NCBI GenBank assembly: GCA_025094145.1
Contig: JALLLS010000038.1
Location: forward strand, 62,001 to 126,000
Origin: Spinellus fusiger
Taxonomy: Eukaryota; Mucoromycota; Mucoromycetes; Mucorales; Phycomycetaceae
Reading direction: 5' to 3'
Length of the DNA stretch: 64,000 nt
The position numbers were made by a program, and so were the translations under genes. Within the stretch, counting starts at the first letter, position 1, and each line of letters starts with the position of its first letter. This document shows positions 46,750-57,775 of the stretch, in pieces. The notes under the pieces were generated by a model. That model saw only the letters and a list, made by a program, of their open reading frames with translations, was not told the DNA's origin and did not search any database.

Positions 46750-48533
46750 TGTTAAGAGAAGAATATCAGTGACTGAGTTGTAATATTAAGTGGATTCTTG
46801 TTCTATTTCTTGTCTTTACAGCCAATTCTATACTTTTTAATTGCAAAGTCAATTGTCACTGCTTAAACAGGCAATCAGAGTTTGAAATTGATCATTTAGA
46901 CAGCAAAAAGGCCTTTTCAATCACATTAGCCAATCATAAGAATATTACAATTTTATTCTCAGTATATTTCCTTATATATCCCAAAAATCTTCTGGTGTAT
47001 AGATTCTAAAACATTTATTAGATAATATAAAGTAAGTCTAAATATAGAACAAATTTACAAGAGAGACAAGCATAGTATATTAAGTCTATATTATGTATAA
47101 GAAGCTATTTGTATCTCTAATCTAAATCTTGTTCTTAAATAAATAATATATATTATGATTTATTTTATATATATTATATAATAAATATCTAATATATAAA
47201 ATTAATAATATAAAACTTTATCTAGTGATATGATTTGGATTATCTGATATAACAATAAAAGAGTAATATATAAATTATTCTACTGATACAAATTTACACT
47301 TTAAATAAATTCTAATATTAGTTGTATTTATAAAATTTAATTGATCTAAAACATAAAAAATGGATGCCTTAGAATGGGGGTTTAATCAATTGATATAAAG
47401 AAGTGTTTTATCAATATAAATAGATCCTCTATCATATATATTAATAGGGTTTTAAAATCTTTATAATTTTTAAAGAAATTATAAAATAAAAATAAAAAAC
47501 TTTATAATTTAATATGATTATTAAAAAAATATATTATAATTTATATATATAATTAAATATTATAAGTTTGTATATGTTCTTTAAAGTTAGTAGATAAACA
47601 TTATGAATGCTTTATAATAAATAAATAAAAAGATATTGTATCAAAGTCATCACTCCCTTTAACTCCACAAAGCTGTATATATAATAATATTTGAATTAAT
47701 AGTATTGATAATAATGATAATTATAAATTAATACTTAGAAATAAGATCTTTAATTTACTGTTAATATTAAGCTTAAGAATAGATGCTGGGGTACATAGAT
47801 GATTTATCAAATAATATATTATTTAAAAATATAATATATATAAGTTTTAATATTTTTTAAAATATAGATTTAGAACTAATAGATATTAAAAAATCATTAC
47901 TATAATTTAAAATAATAAACTAACAGCAAAACAAAATTATATATAATAATTTTATCTAATTTTTAGATAGTTGATAAGATAAGATTATCTAATACTTTAA
48001 TAAATAATAAAAATTATAAAATATTTATAAAGCTTTTAGATTTTTATATCTGCAAAACATATAAAATATTAATTAACTTATAAATATACTTCACTCTTAA
48101 AAAGCCTAATGTTGGGCCAACAACAAACAGTTTTGATAACTCTTTAGATCCAATCATAATCAATCTTTTTTTATATATTAATTATTAATTCTGACAGACA
48201 GCCAAAAAATATATTTGAAACAGTCAAATCACTCTATTTACAACTACAATCACCTTTACCAATTAATACAGCTCCAAACAAAGTTTAACAAACTTTCAAC
48301 ATACAGCAGATGTTAAGCATTCAGTGTTTAAACAGACAATTATATATGCCAACCATACACAATATTTACTTTTGCAGACCATAACAATACAAAAAATTAT
48401 TCAGATAGTCAGGTAATGTCCCTGGTTTTTTATAAAATAGTACTGATCATGATTTAACAACAGAATATTAAGGTTGCAAATAAGAACATTGTTAGATCTT
48501 TAGAAAAAAAGCATTTTTAGAAAGAATGATTTC
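46750..48533. other. Extremely AT-rich island, left
   Basis: Most lines have well under 20% G+C; 47161-47220, for example, has two G/C in 60. No ORF or intact repeat is recognisable. A short more GC-rich patch near 47655-47672 and near 48110-48160 may be residual element sequence. It is bounded on the right by an LTR1 copy. Confidence 0.7.
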
Positions 48534-50353
48534 TGTAATTATTCAGACAAGTAGATAATAATAAGACTGAACAAAGATAATTATTATTAAAGTGAAGAGT
48601 GGCTTACTATTTATACTTTTCTTGTGGGTGCTTGTCCTTCAGTGGCATTCTACCTTTTGGTAGTTAATGATTAGTCTGTGGCATAGCTTATTGATAGATG
48701 CAACTGTATAGTTAGTGTAGATGATCTATCCTATGGTAGTTTACATAGGTGTAGCTGTTCTACCTAATGGTAGACTACACGTTGGAGCCTTATGGTTGGT
48801 TTATTGAATAAGCACACCATTATAGAGCCATCTACAGTGTCACATTAAAAATCTAAAATATTTTTTATTTTCTGACTCTAATTTTGCTATAAAAAAAAAA
48901 CTTTTTTTTTTACACATTTCTCATTTCTTTTTTTTCCACTCATATTTATCATGTCTAACACTACTGAACAAACCACCAAGCCTCTTGGAAACAGAAAGAG
49001 AAATATCAATGATTTCACTTGCAGACTCATTGTTCACAAGGCCACTGTAAATGGCACCAGACAGACAGACATTGTAGCTATGTTTGGTGTCAGTCAGCCC
49101 ACTGTCAGTCTCATCATGAAAAAGTACAAGGAAACTGAATGTTTCAAGGCAGGCAAGAGCTCTGAACACAAGCTTGTCTTGAAGGAGAGAGACAAGAGAA
49201 AAGTTTCTTGCAAGGTGGCAAGGGACCCTTTCCAGAGCATAAAGAAGCTCTAGCAGGAAATGGCCACCAAAGTGTCCATGAGCACTTTTGAAAAAACAAT
49301 GAAGATTGGCCTGTCTTCTTGCAGGGTGATTAGAAAGCCTGCTCTCACCAACAAGCACAAGAAGTTGAGGCTTGCTTGGGCCAGAGCCCACCTTCACTGG
49401 AACAAGGAAGACTGGAAAATGGTCATCTGGTCCAATGAGTTAAAGTTTCAGCTAATGAGCAACAACAGCCATACCAGAGTAGTGTGTAAGAAGAAGGAGG
49501 GGCTTTTCCCAAAGAATGTGAAGCCAACAATGAAGTTTGGTGGTGGCAGTGTGATGGTCTGGGTTTTTTTTCTGGTGAAGGTGTTGGTAGACTTGCTGTG
49601 GTGGAGGGATCCATCAATAGTGCCAAATACACCAGTATTTTAGAAATGGCCTATTGCCCCAAGCTGGCGCGTCTTAAGGCACTGGATCCAGTGGTAGGCT
49701 ATGTTCTTCAAGAGGACAATTCCAGTTGCCATACTAGTAAGGAGACTAGGAAATGGAAGGATGAGAGAGGCATAGTCACAATGGAGGGGCAGCCCTCTCA
49801 AAGCCCTGACCTGAACCCAATTGAGCATCTTTGGGGGGAGCTCAACAGAGCAGTCAGAAAGAAGATGACCCCAAGGAGCACCCTCCAGGATCTGAAGGCT
49901 CTTCTGGTGCAAGAGTGGGAAAAAATACTCAAGACTGTCACCAACACCCTTATCAGCAGCATGCATTGGAGATGTAGGGCCATCATTGAGACCAAGGGTG
50001 GAAACACCAAATATTAATGGTTTCTACCAAATAAACTTGTATATATTATTCTGTTGTCCTTCTTTATACTTTATCCAATTTTCAAGTCTTTACTGTATGT
50101 TTACTGTGTGTTTTTATGACAAAGAATAAGTATTTCCATAAACAAGAATCATATTGGAATGTAAAAAATATTTTAGATTTTTGATGTAACACTGTATTAT
50201 GTCTTCACTTTTAATTGCCTTTGATAGGTCTTATTTAATCCACTAAGGATTTATAGATGAAGGTAGCTCATTAAGTATCTGATAATAAATTGAGCTTAGA
50301 AGGTTGATTTGTAGTTACAACCAATCAGTGAGATTATACAGAGATGTACTATG
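48534..50353 (-). mobile_element. LTR1 copy interrupted by a Tc1/mariner element and truncated
   Basis: The LTR starts TGTAATTATTCAGAC (compare TGTGATTATTCAGAC at 57243) and runs to 48834. It resumes after the mariner element at 50195 and stops at 50353, where an LTR2 copy begins. The empty site is visible in the LTR at 57243-57770, where CCATCTATTATG is continuous. Confidence 0.85.
48835..50194 (+). mobile_element. Tc1/mariner element 1, 1,360 bp, TA target
   Basis: Terminal inverted repeats read CAGTGTCACATTAAAAATC on the left; the right end, reversed, is CAGTGTTACATCAAAAATC. TA lies at both borders (48833-48834 and 50195-50196), and the host LTR is rejoined exactly at one TA. The transposase on the + strand (about 48951-50017) has a paired-type DNA-binding N-terminus, VSQPTVSLIMKKY, and a DDE domain. 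The domain is broken by a stop near 49253 and a frame change near 49575. The first catalytic position reads WSNE (Asn codon 49434-49436); the second, LQEDNSSCH, and the last, NPIEHLWGE, are intact. By my count 35 residues separate the second Asp and the Glu (DD35E). Confidence 0.93.
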
Positions 50354-50608
50354 TGTTAAATTCCAAGAAAGAATATTAGACTCAAGAACAAGATACTTTT
50401 ATTAAAAAAAATTTATATGTCTATTTATACTAAATAGACAGGTGACTGTGTTATTAAGAATAATCTATTACTGTTTTAGGATACTTGATAATAATGGCCT
50501 GTACAGTAGACTTTAATATGTGGTGTCTTAACTATGAATTACATTGTAAAAAGGAGACAACTTAATAATTGGTCTGGGACTGCTACTGTTGTCTTCATGA
50601 TTACAACA
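50354..50608 (-). mobile_element. Solo LTR2, 255 bp
   Basis: Starts TGTTAAATTCC and ends GATTACAACA, with the same length as the gypsy 5' LTR at 61073-61327. The flanking 5-mers, CTATG and GATAT, differ. The LTR1 copy to its left does not continue on its right, so a rearrangement or deletion followed insertion. Confidence 0.88.
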
Positions 50609-50629
50609 GATATTATTCTGCACACACAC

Positions 50630-51233
50630 TGTTGTGTTCCAACTTCAATCCAAAAATTCTCTATGAATAGGTCAACACAAGTAGTGTGCTGTGACATTCA
50701 GAATACTCTATGAAAGCTTGAGTGCACACAAGTAACATAGTACATCTCTGTATCATCTCACTGATTGGTTGTAACTACAAATCACCTTCTAAAGCTCAGT
50801 GTACTATTGGACACTTAACAAGAGCCATCTTTATTAATAATTCTAACAGAACAATATTGACCTATCAGAGTCAATTGAGTAAAGACTCATAATAATTAAT
50901 GGTTTCAATAATGGAGTGCTTATCCCAGGAACCAACCATAGGGTTGAATCTAATAATACTACAATTAAGTAAAACATATGAGCCAACCATAAGGTGGCAG
51001 TTATTAATACTACTATAAGGTAGTAATATATACACTGACCATAAGGTAGAATGTCCCCACCAACCATTTAGTTGTAATTTTGAAGCAGTCATAAGGTTGA
51101 CTATCATAACTACCATAAGGTAGAAGCCACCAAAGGATAAGCACCCACAAAAAGTATAAATAATAAACCTTTCTTTACTCAATAAAAATTATCTTTGTTC
51201 AGTCTTGTAAATCTACCTGTCTGAACAATCTCA
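50630..51233 (+). mobile_element. Solo LTR1, 604 bp
   Basis: Starts TGTTGTGTTCC and ends CTGAACAATCTCA. It is longer than the 557-bp copies because of extra ACCATAAGG-type units in U3 near 51030-51120. The flanks CACAC and GTCTT do not match. It lies between LTR2 copies in opposite orientations. Confidence 0.85.
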
Positions 51234-51237
51234 GTCT

Positions 51238-51437
51238 TTATTCTATAACATAATTCATAGTTAAAACACTGCATATTAAAGTCCACTGAACAGGCCATTA
51301 TTATCAAGTATCCTAAAACAGTAATAGATTATTCTTAATAACACAGTCACCTGTCTATTTAGTATAAATAAACATGTCAAAATTGTTTTAATAAAAGTAT
51401 CCTTGTTTCTGAATCTAATATTCTTTTGAATTTAATA
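51238..51437 (+). mobile_element. Partial LTR2 in + sense
   Basis: Matches LTR2 from the ATAATTCATAGTTAA region through AGTATAAATAAACATG and AATAAAAG to TTTGAATTTAA. The first part of the LTR is missing or very diverged at the border with the LTR1 copy. Confidence 0.75.
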
Positions 51438-51439
51438 AA

Positions 51440-53250
51440 GTATTTTGTTATTGAGTCTTATAATTTTTTTTGAAATTTAATATTGTTGTTATAAAGTTAA
51501 AAAGATTAATTATTAATTACAATATATTGGCAGTATCCAGCAAGAAGAAATTATTGCTATTTAAAACATGTAAAATATTTTATATAGGTGTATTTTATAT
51601 CTTTATAATATATAGGTTTTTTTTTAATCTAAAAATATATTATAAGTTTATTAAATATATTGCTAGAACATCTAATATATCTGAAGCCTAAATAGTTGCT
51701 ATATATTCTATTATATTGAAGGTCTTGTTTATATATCATTAGACAATATATAGATTTAAAAAATAAACATCTATATGAGTAGTATCCTAATACTATATCA
51801 TAACATAAAATAATTGATAACATGTAACTATATATATTCAATAGAAATAATCTTTTTTATAATTCTATAATATTATTTAAATTTAGATAATGCTAAATAT
51901 TTCTAGGTATATGCAAGATACACTATAATATATAAAAAGATATATAAAAAGATAATGATTACCTGTCCAAAGTATTCTTGTTTTGTTTCTAATAAAAATA
52001 TAGAGATTTATAATAACAAATACATTTAAATATTAATTATGATAGAATAATATATAGATCAATAACAAAAATTAAAACTATACACTTAGATAAGAATTTT
52101 AAATTTATAGTTAGACAGATTCCATAATTAGATTATATATAAAAGTTAGTTGTTTTTTTTTAAGAAAAAATAGTTATTAATACAATTTATCATTAATTTA
52201 CTATGTAATCTTATTAATTTATTTAAAACTATTAAAATGTCTACCCCTTAACAATTGTTATTTTTATTAAAAGAGAACATTTAATAAATATTACTATATA
52301 CTTGTATTTTCAATTTAACAATAATAAAATATAAATTAATTTAAAATATCAAAAGATAGATTTTAATGATAATCAATTTATCTATTATATTATACTGATA
52401 AACATCTTTTTAGGTATAATATTTAAAATAATTAACTTCTTATCTTCAGATTTGATATATTTATTTATGTTACTAAATATTAATTTCATAATTTATTTTT
52501 ATATTATATATATATATTTATATATTATAAAATACTATAATATTTAATTTTCAGTTTATTTATATTTATTTTAAAAATTTTATAAATTCATTGTATTTAT
52601 TTTATTATTATATACATTTACAGATAATACAAAAGTAGTAATCTTTATTTTTTTTATTAGAAGTATATAATTCATGTTCTAATGATAGATTTAAGAATTT
52701 ATCTTGCATTTTTTCTAAATCATCAAGATTTATATTATAATATATTTCTTTATAATTAATATTAATATCTTTATTTAAATTATTATTATATTTAAAGTTG
52801 AAATTATTATCAAACCATAATTTTTTAATTTTATTAGGTCTAATATAATTTTTTTCAGAAAACAATTTTATATTTTTAATTAATAATACTACTTTATACT
52901 ATAAATTGTATACTTTTATATTAGAAGTCTTAGTAACATTATATTTATTACTAAATTTCTTAAATATATTATCTATATTAGCAGATAAAGTTTTTATTTT
53001 TGATCTAAAAGGCCCAAATATAGTATTAAAGTTTTTCTTTCTTTGGTAAGAGGTTGATTGATCATTTTACAAAAGGGATATACAAAGTTTTACCTACCTA
53101 AATCTGTATCTTATATAAAGTCATCTATAGAATAATAATAACTACCATCAAATCCTATACAGTCTTGTTTTTTTATAATATTGTATGATAACCTAATTTG
53201 AACACTCCTTATTTTACACTATTTTCCCTTCCATTAATACCACTTCTTTA
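51440..53250. other. Extremely AT-rich island, right
   Basis: Very low G+C throughout; 52501-52560, for example, has three G/C in 60. The only protein-like signal is the relic at 52608-53190 on the minus strand. Poly-T/A runs and TATATA tracts dominate. Confidence 0.7.
52608..53190 (-). pseudogene. Degenerate DDE-endonuclease (PIF/Harbinger-like) relic
   Basis: Minus-strand reading gives FNTIFGPFRSKIKTLSANID, then FKKFSNKYNV and, after a stop, a Lys/Asn-rich end to 52608. The FGxFRSK...F spacing resembles the C-terminal part of DDE_Tnp_4-type transposases. It is very AT-biased with stops. The assignment is tentative. Confidence 0.3.
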
Positions 53251-53726
53251 TTTTGTATTACTTCTATGTCACTAATCATACACTCCTTTATTTTTCATAT
53301 AGCATTTTATACTTAGCAATTAGATAGTAGCATAGAGACATCAGTATAAATACTAATCTAATTGTCATAAATAAATCTGCATTCTGATATCTGCTATCAA
53401 CATATACTATCTACCATATCTTGTCTTATTTGCACAACACCTGGTACCTTCTTTCTACTTGTTTCCAGTCATCCTTTACATATCTTCTATACCTATTTTT
53501 TTTATAAAAAAAAACATCTGTCTATCAGCATTATCTCTACAGAATTTATTGCTAGAAACAAAACTTACCATGCAATTGATGTTACACAATACCTGTATTC
53601 TTAAACCAGAATTTTTCAACTTGTATGAATAAAGTTTTTCTTTATTTATGTCAGGATCATTGTAATTGATTTAGAATCATGACCATCCAATAAGAAAGTT
53701 ACATGTTTGAAAGGTACTGGGTTGTA
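53251..53726. other. AT-rich spacer with a possible decayed LTR
   Basis: TATAAATAC at about 53350 and AATAAATC about 25 bases later are spaced like LTR promoter and polyadenylation signals, but no terminal pair or duplication is evident. No ORF is supported. Confidence 0.25.
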
Positions 53727-55086
53727 CAGTGGCTTTCAAAATAATAATGGATTTTTTTTTATACCCCAGTATAATTCTGCAATAGGAAATACTTATTCTT
53801 TGTAATAAAAACATATATTAAACACACAGTAGAGACTTGAAAATTGGATAAAGTATAAAGAAGGACAACAGAATAATATATACAAGTTTATTTGGTAGAA
53901 ACCATTAATATTTGGTGTTTCCACCCTTGGTCTCAATGATGGCCCTACATCTCCAATGCATGCTGCTGATAAGGGTGTCTGTGGTGTCCTTGGGAATATT
54001 TTCTCATTTTTCTAACAAGAGCACCTCCAAATCTTGAAGGGAGCTTGCTGGGGTCATCTTCTTTCTGATGGCTCTGTCTAGCTCCTCACACAAATGCTCT
54101 ATAGGGTTCAGGTCAGGGCTTTGTGAGAACCACCCCTCCATAGTGGCAATGCTCTTATTTGCCTTTCACAACCTGGACTCTCTACTCTTATGGCAGCTGG
54201 CATTGTTCTCTTGAAGAACATAATCTACCTCTGGATTCAGTGCCTTGAGTTGAGCCAGCTCAGGGCAGTAATTCTCTTTCAAGATATCAATGTATCTTCT
54301 ACTGTCTATACTGCCCTTCACAGGCACCAACCTTCCAACACCTTTACCAGAGAAAGAACCCCACACCATCATGCTACCACCACCAAACTTCATGGTGGGC
54401 TTGATGTTCTTTGGGAGCAGCCCCTCCTTTTTCTTGTGCACCACTCTGTTGCAGTTGTTGGTCCTCATGAGTTAGTACTTTGACTCATTGGACCAGATGA
54501 CTGTCTTCCAGTCTTCCTCAGTCCAGTGGAGGTGGGCCTTGGCCCAAGCAAGTCTCAACTTCTTGTGCTTAGTAGTGAGAGAAGGTTTCTTGACCACCCT
54601 GCAAGAAAACAGGCCAAGCTTCTTTATCAATTTTCTAAAATTGTTCATGGACACTTGGGTGGTCATCTGCTTGCAAAGCTGATTCATTGTCTGGAATGAA
54701 TCCCTTCCCACTTTGCAACTGACCTCTCTCTTGTCCCACTCATTAATAATGGGCTTGTGCCCAGTGCTCTTCTTGGGCTTGAAACAGCCAGTTTCCTTAT
54801 ATCTCTTTATGATAAGGGAAGCAGACTGCCTACTAACTCCAAACCTAGCAGAAATGGCAACCAGGCTGGTCCCATTTATGGTGGCCTTGTGAGCAATGAG
54901 GCATCAAGTGAAGTCATTGATATTCTTTTTTCTGTTTCCAAGAGGTCCCATGGGTTGTTCAGTGGTGTTAGATAAGGTAGACATTAGAGTGGAAAAGCAA
55001 TAAATGAAGAATGTTTAATTAAAAAAAATCAAGGGTAAAACTATGGTCTGAATTTGAAATATCTATTGTTTTATTGAAAACCACTG
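53727..55086 (-). mobile_element. Tc1/mariner element 2, 1,360 bp, TA target
   Basis: The ends are CAGTGGCTTTCAAAATAA on the left and, reversed, CAGTGGTTTTCAATAAAAC on the right; TA borders lie at 53725-53726 and 55087-55088. The length equals element 1, yet the terminal repeats differ. The minus-strand transposase (about 54983-53910) carries stops. Catalytic positions read WSNE (Asn codon 54489-54487) and LQENNASCH, so two of three acidic residues are Asn; NPIE is retained. Spacing again counts as 35. It is inserted beside a fragment of a second LINE family. Confidence 0.92.
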
Positions 55087-55088
55087 TA

Positions 55089-55430
55089 TAATATAGCCCC
55101 TTCCTGAAGACACCCTCCTTTGGTGCCTTGTCCCACAGCTTGAAGCACCCCAGAGTAAAGCCAGATGGATTAAGCTACGTGGCAATGTACTCTGGCAAAA
55201 TGCTCAAAGAATAGGATGGGCTCACAACCCTCCTAAATATCTATTAAAAGTAGCTTATCTTGAACGTCTTCAAAGTGAAATTACTAGTCTAGTATGTGGC
55301 AAGAATCTGCTGGTGACAGTAGCCTGTGGACTATGTGGACCTGTTTGGGATCCAATTCTTCTACTACCATGCATGTGCAAAGAAAGACATTGTCTACTAA
55401 AATGGAGGATTGCTTGGTTACCACCAACAC
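55089..55430 (+). mobile_element. Second LINE family, C-terminal part, left of the gypsy element
   Basis: Open reading ARWIKLRGNVLWQNAQRIGW, then CGLCGPVWDPILLLPC and HCLLKWRIAWLPPT is a zinc-binding C-terminal region of a LINE polyprotein. It is cut at AACAC (55426-55430), the left copy of the gypsy target duplication. It continues in the same frame at 61328. Confidence 0.75.
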
Positions 55431-55526
55431 TGATTAATTCCCTTTTGAATTTAACAATTACATTGTAGAAAGGAGACAACTTAATAATTGGTCTGTGACT
55501 GCTACCATTGTCTTCATGATACAACA
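55431..55526 (-). mobile_element. Rearranged 3' LTR of the gypsy element
   Basis: Only about 70 bp of the LTR start remain (TGTTGTATCATGAAG reading leftwards). They are joined to the terminal 26 bp of the LTR in inverted orientation (TGATTAATTCCC...TTTAACA on the + strand), directly beside the AACAC duplication. About 160 bp of the LTR are missing. Confidence 0.75.
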
Positions 55527-55717
55527 TAGCCCCTTCTCAGACAAGCACATATTATAGGGATTTTCTTATAATGTACACAGATGGCTTTTGACATGCTTGT
55601 TAAGTAACTGATTGCTGTAATGTATTGGGTCAATAAAAACCTTGCCTGTAAAACCCAGTGGGACAAAAATACAAGGAAAAGACCTGTTATTACATTGGAT
55701 ATATATCCACTGATCAT

Positions 55718-56839
55718 TTAGGCAGAATTGTGGCTACATTTGTTTCTTGTAGCTATCTTACGTGTATTAACTGTTTTTATAGTTTTACGTTTCTTAGATG
55801 GCTGACCAGTAGTATGACAACTCAAATATATTTCAATATGTTTTTTAGAGTCAAAGTGTTCTGTTGGTTCCCATGTGTCATCAGATGGGTCAGGGTAGCC
55901 TTTCCATCTTACTCTGTATAGGTAATTGCCATTAGAGTTCTTGTGATCAATCACAGCTTGTACCTTGTAATGAGTTTCTTTAAGCTCTTCAATTTTTGCA
56001 AGGACAGCAGCACTACTGTTTGCAATAAGTTTGATGTGTGAAGTAGGGACATCTCTTGATAATAAGGATCCAGTTTTATCCTTAAGAACATAACTGCCAT
56101 TCTTAGTTATGTTGTGAATGTAGAATGGTCCATCATTTCAAGCATCTAATTTGCTCTGTCTATTGACGTTCTTTATCATTACTTTTGCCCCAACAGGGTA
56201 CTGTTCTTGCACTACTCTGTGCAACTTGTTAAATTGTTCATGATCTTTAAGCTGTGTATCTCTAATACGTTTGTGGAGTGCTGGTATGACAACTTCATTG
56301 ACAAACATATACTTTTCATCAATAAGTTTTATGTCAGCTTTCTTCATTCAAATTGTAGGCTTAACATCCTGATAATTCTGGAAACCTGCAGGTTGCCAAT
56401 TGAACATAACAGTATATGGTCTCAATTTATGTAAACAAGCATATCTGCAGTTCATTGTGTACTGTGCATAATTGAGGTATAAATCCCAATCTTGACCTTT
56501 ACCATGTAGTTCTTTAATGATGGTAGGTTTGGCCAAACCAATGTATGCTTCATTGACTGAATTACCCATTGGAGAATATGGTAGAGACAGTTGTTAATCA
56601 ATACTACTCATTTCAATAAGATTTGTGATGATCTCATTTACAAACTCAGTACCATTGTCACTGTTGATAATCTTTGGGAAACCAAATAATGAAAATATAG
56701 ACAGAAGTTTTTTTGCAATGGTTGTACTGTGTTTATCAGGCAATGCTCTTAGAATGGTGAACCTGGAGAAGTAATCAACCATCACTAGCATGAAATTATT
56801 GCCACTTGATGAGGTAATGTCAAATGAGCCAAGATCCAT
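55718..56839 (-). pseudogene. Gypsy integrase core and chromodomain
   Basis: Minus-strand pieces 56839-56594, 56569-56348 and 55954-55718 carry the integrase core (MVDYFSRFTILRALPD, NSDNGTEF) and the chromodomain (YLYRVRWKGYPDPSDDTWEP) followed by a basic tail and stop. Chromodomains of this class steer integration to heterochromatin. Internal stops separate the pieces. Confidence 0.85.
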
Positions 56840-56857
56840 GCACCAATGATCTAGTGG

Positions 56858-57190
56858 TTAATCTGGCAGCACTGACTTTGGAGGATGATAACCCACTTTG
56901 GTAATATTGAATCTATTACACTCAAGACATTCACTTATGATGTGTTGAATATCTTTTTGCATATTAGTCCAATGTACACCATCATGATGTAATTGGTTTT
57001 CAATACTTTGCAATCCAAAATGTTCCAATAGATGAGCCTTGAAAATAAGATCATCTCTCTCATGAGCAGGTGGCATCATGTACTCAGCAAACTTGAGTGT
57101 TCTCATAATAGGATTATCATTCTCTTGTTCAGTTTGTATTGGTGAATTATCTTTTTTCACACTTGAAGATGACTGTTCACTTATCAACAC
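56858..57190 (-). pseudogene. Gypsy integrase zinc-binding (HHCC) region
   Basis: HLLEHFGLQSIENQL followed by CLECNRFN fits the H2C2 zinc-binding domain that precedes the integrase core. A solo LTR1 separates it from the RNase H region. Confidence 0.8.
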
Positions 57191-57242
57191 TTCACTTGTA
57201 TTACTTCTGAAGGCATCTGAATGAGACTTCTTTACTGGTCTG

Positions 57243-57770
57243 TGTGATTATTCAGACAAGTAGAAAGTAACAAGACTGAACAAAGATAATTTTTATTAAG
57301 TGAAGAGTGGTTCATTATTTATACTTTTTGTGGGTGCTTATCCTTCAGTGGCATTCTACCTTTTGGTAGTCAATGATTAGTCCATGGCATAGCTTATTGA
57401 TAGATGCAACCATATGGTTGGTGTAGATGATTTATCCTATGGTAGTTTACATAGGTGTAGCCTTATGGTTAGTTTATTGAATAAGCACACCATTATAGAG
57501 CCATCTATTATGTCTTCACTTTTAATTGCCTTTGATAGGTCTTATTTAGTCCACTAAGGATTTATAGATGAAGGCAGCTCATTAAGTGTCTGATAATAAT
57601 TTGAGCTTAGAAGGTTGATTTGTAGTTACAACCAATCAGTGAGATAATACAGAGATGTACTATGGTACTTGTGTGCACTCAAGCTTTCATAGAGTATTCT
57701 GAATGTCACAGCATACTACTCATGTTGACCAATTCATGAAGAATCTTTGGATTGAAGTCAGAACATGACA
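57243..57770 (-). mobile_element. Solo LTR1 inside the gypsy element, TSD GTCTG
   Basis: The 528-bp copy starts TGTGATTATTCAGAC and ends GAACATGACA. It is flanked by GTCTG at 57238-57242 and 57771-57775. It is the cleanest single insertion of this family in the window and defines the LTR1 termini. It is younger than the gypsy element it interrupts. Confidence 0.95.
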
Positions 57771-57775
57771 GTCTG

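Noticed and set aside
46750..48533. Mitochondrial insertion as source of the AT-rich DNA
   Set aside because: No mitochondrial protein, tRNA or rRNA motif could be recognised; the only coding trace in the companion block is transposase-like.
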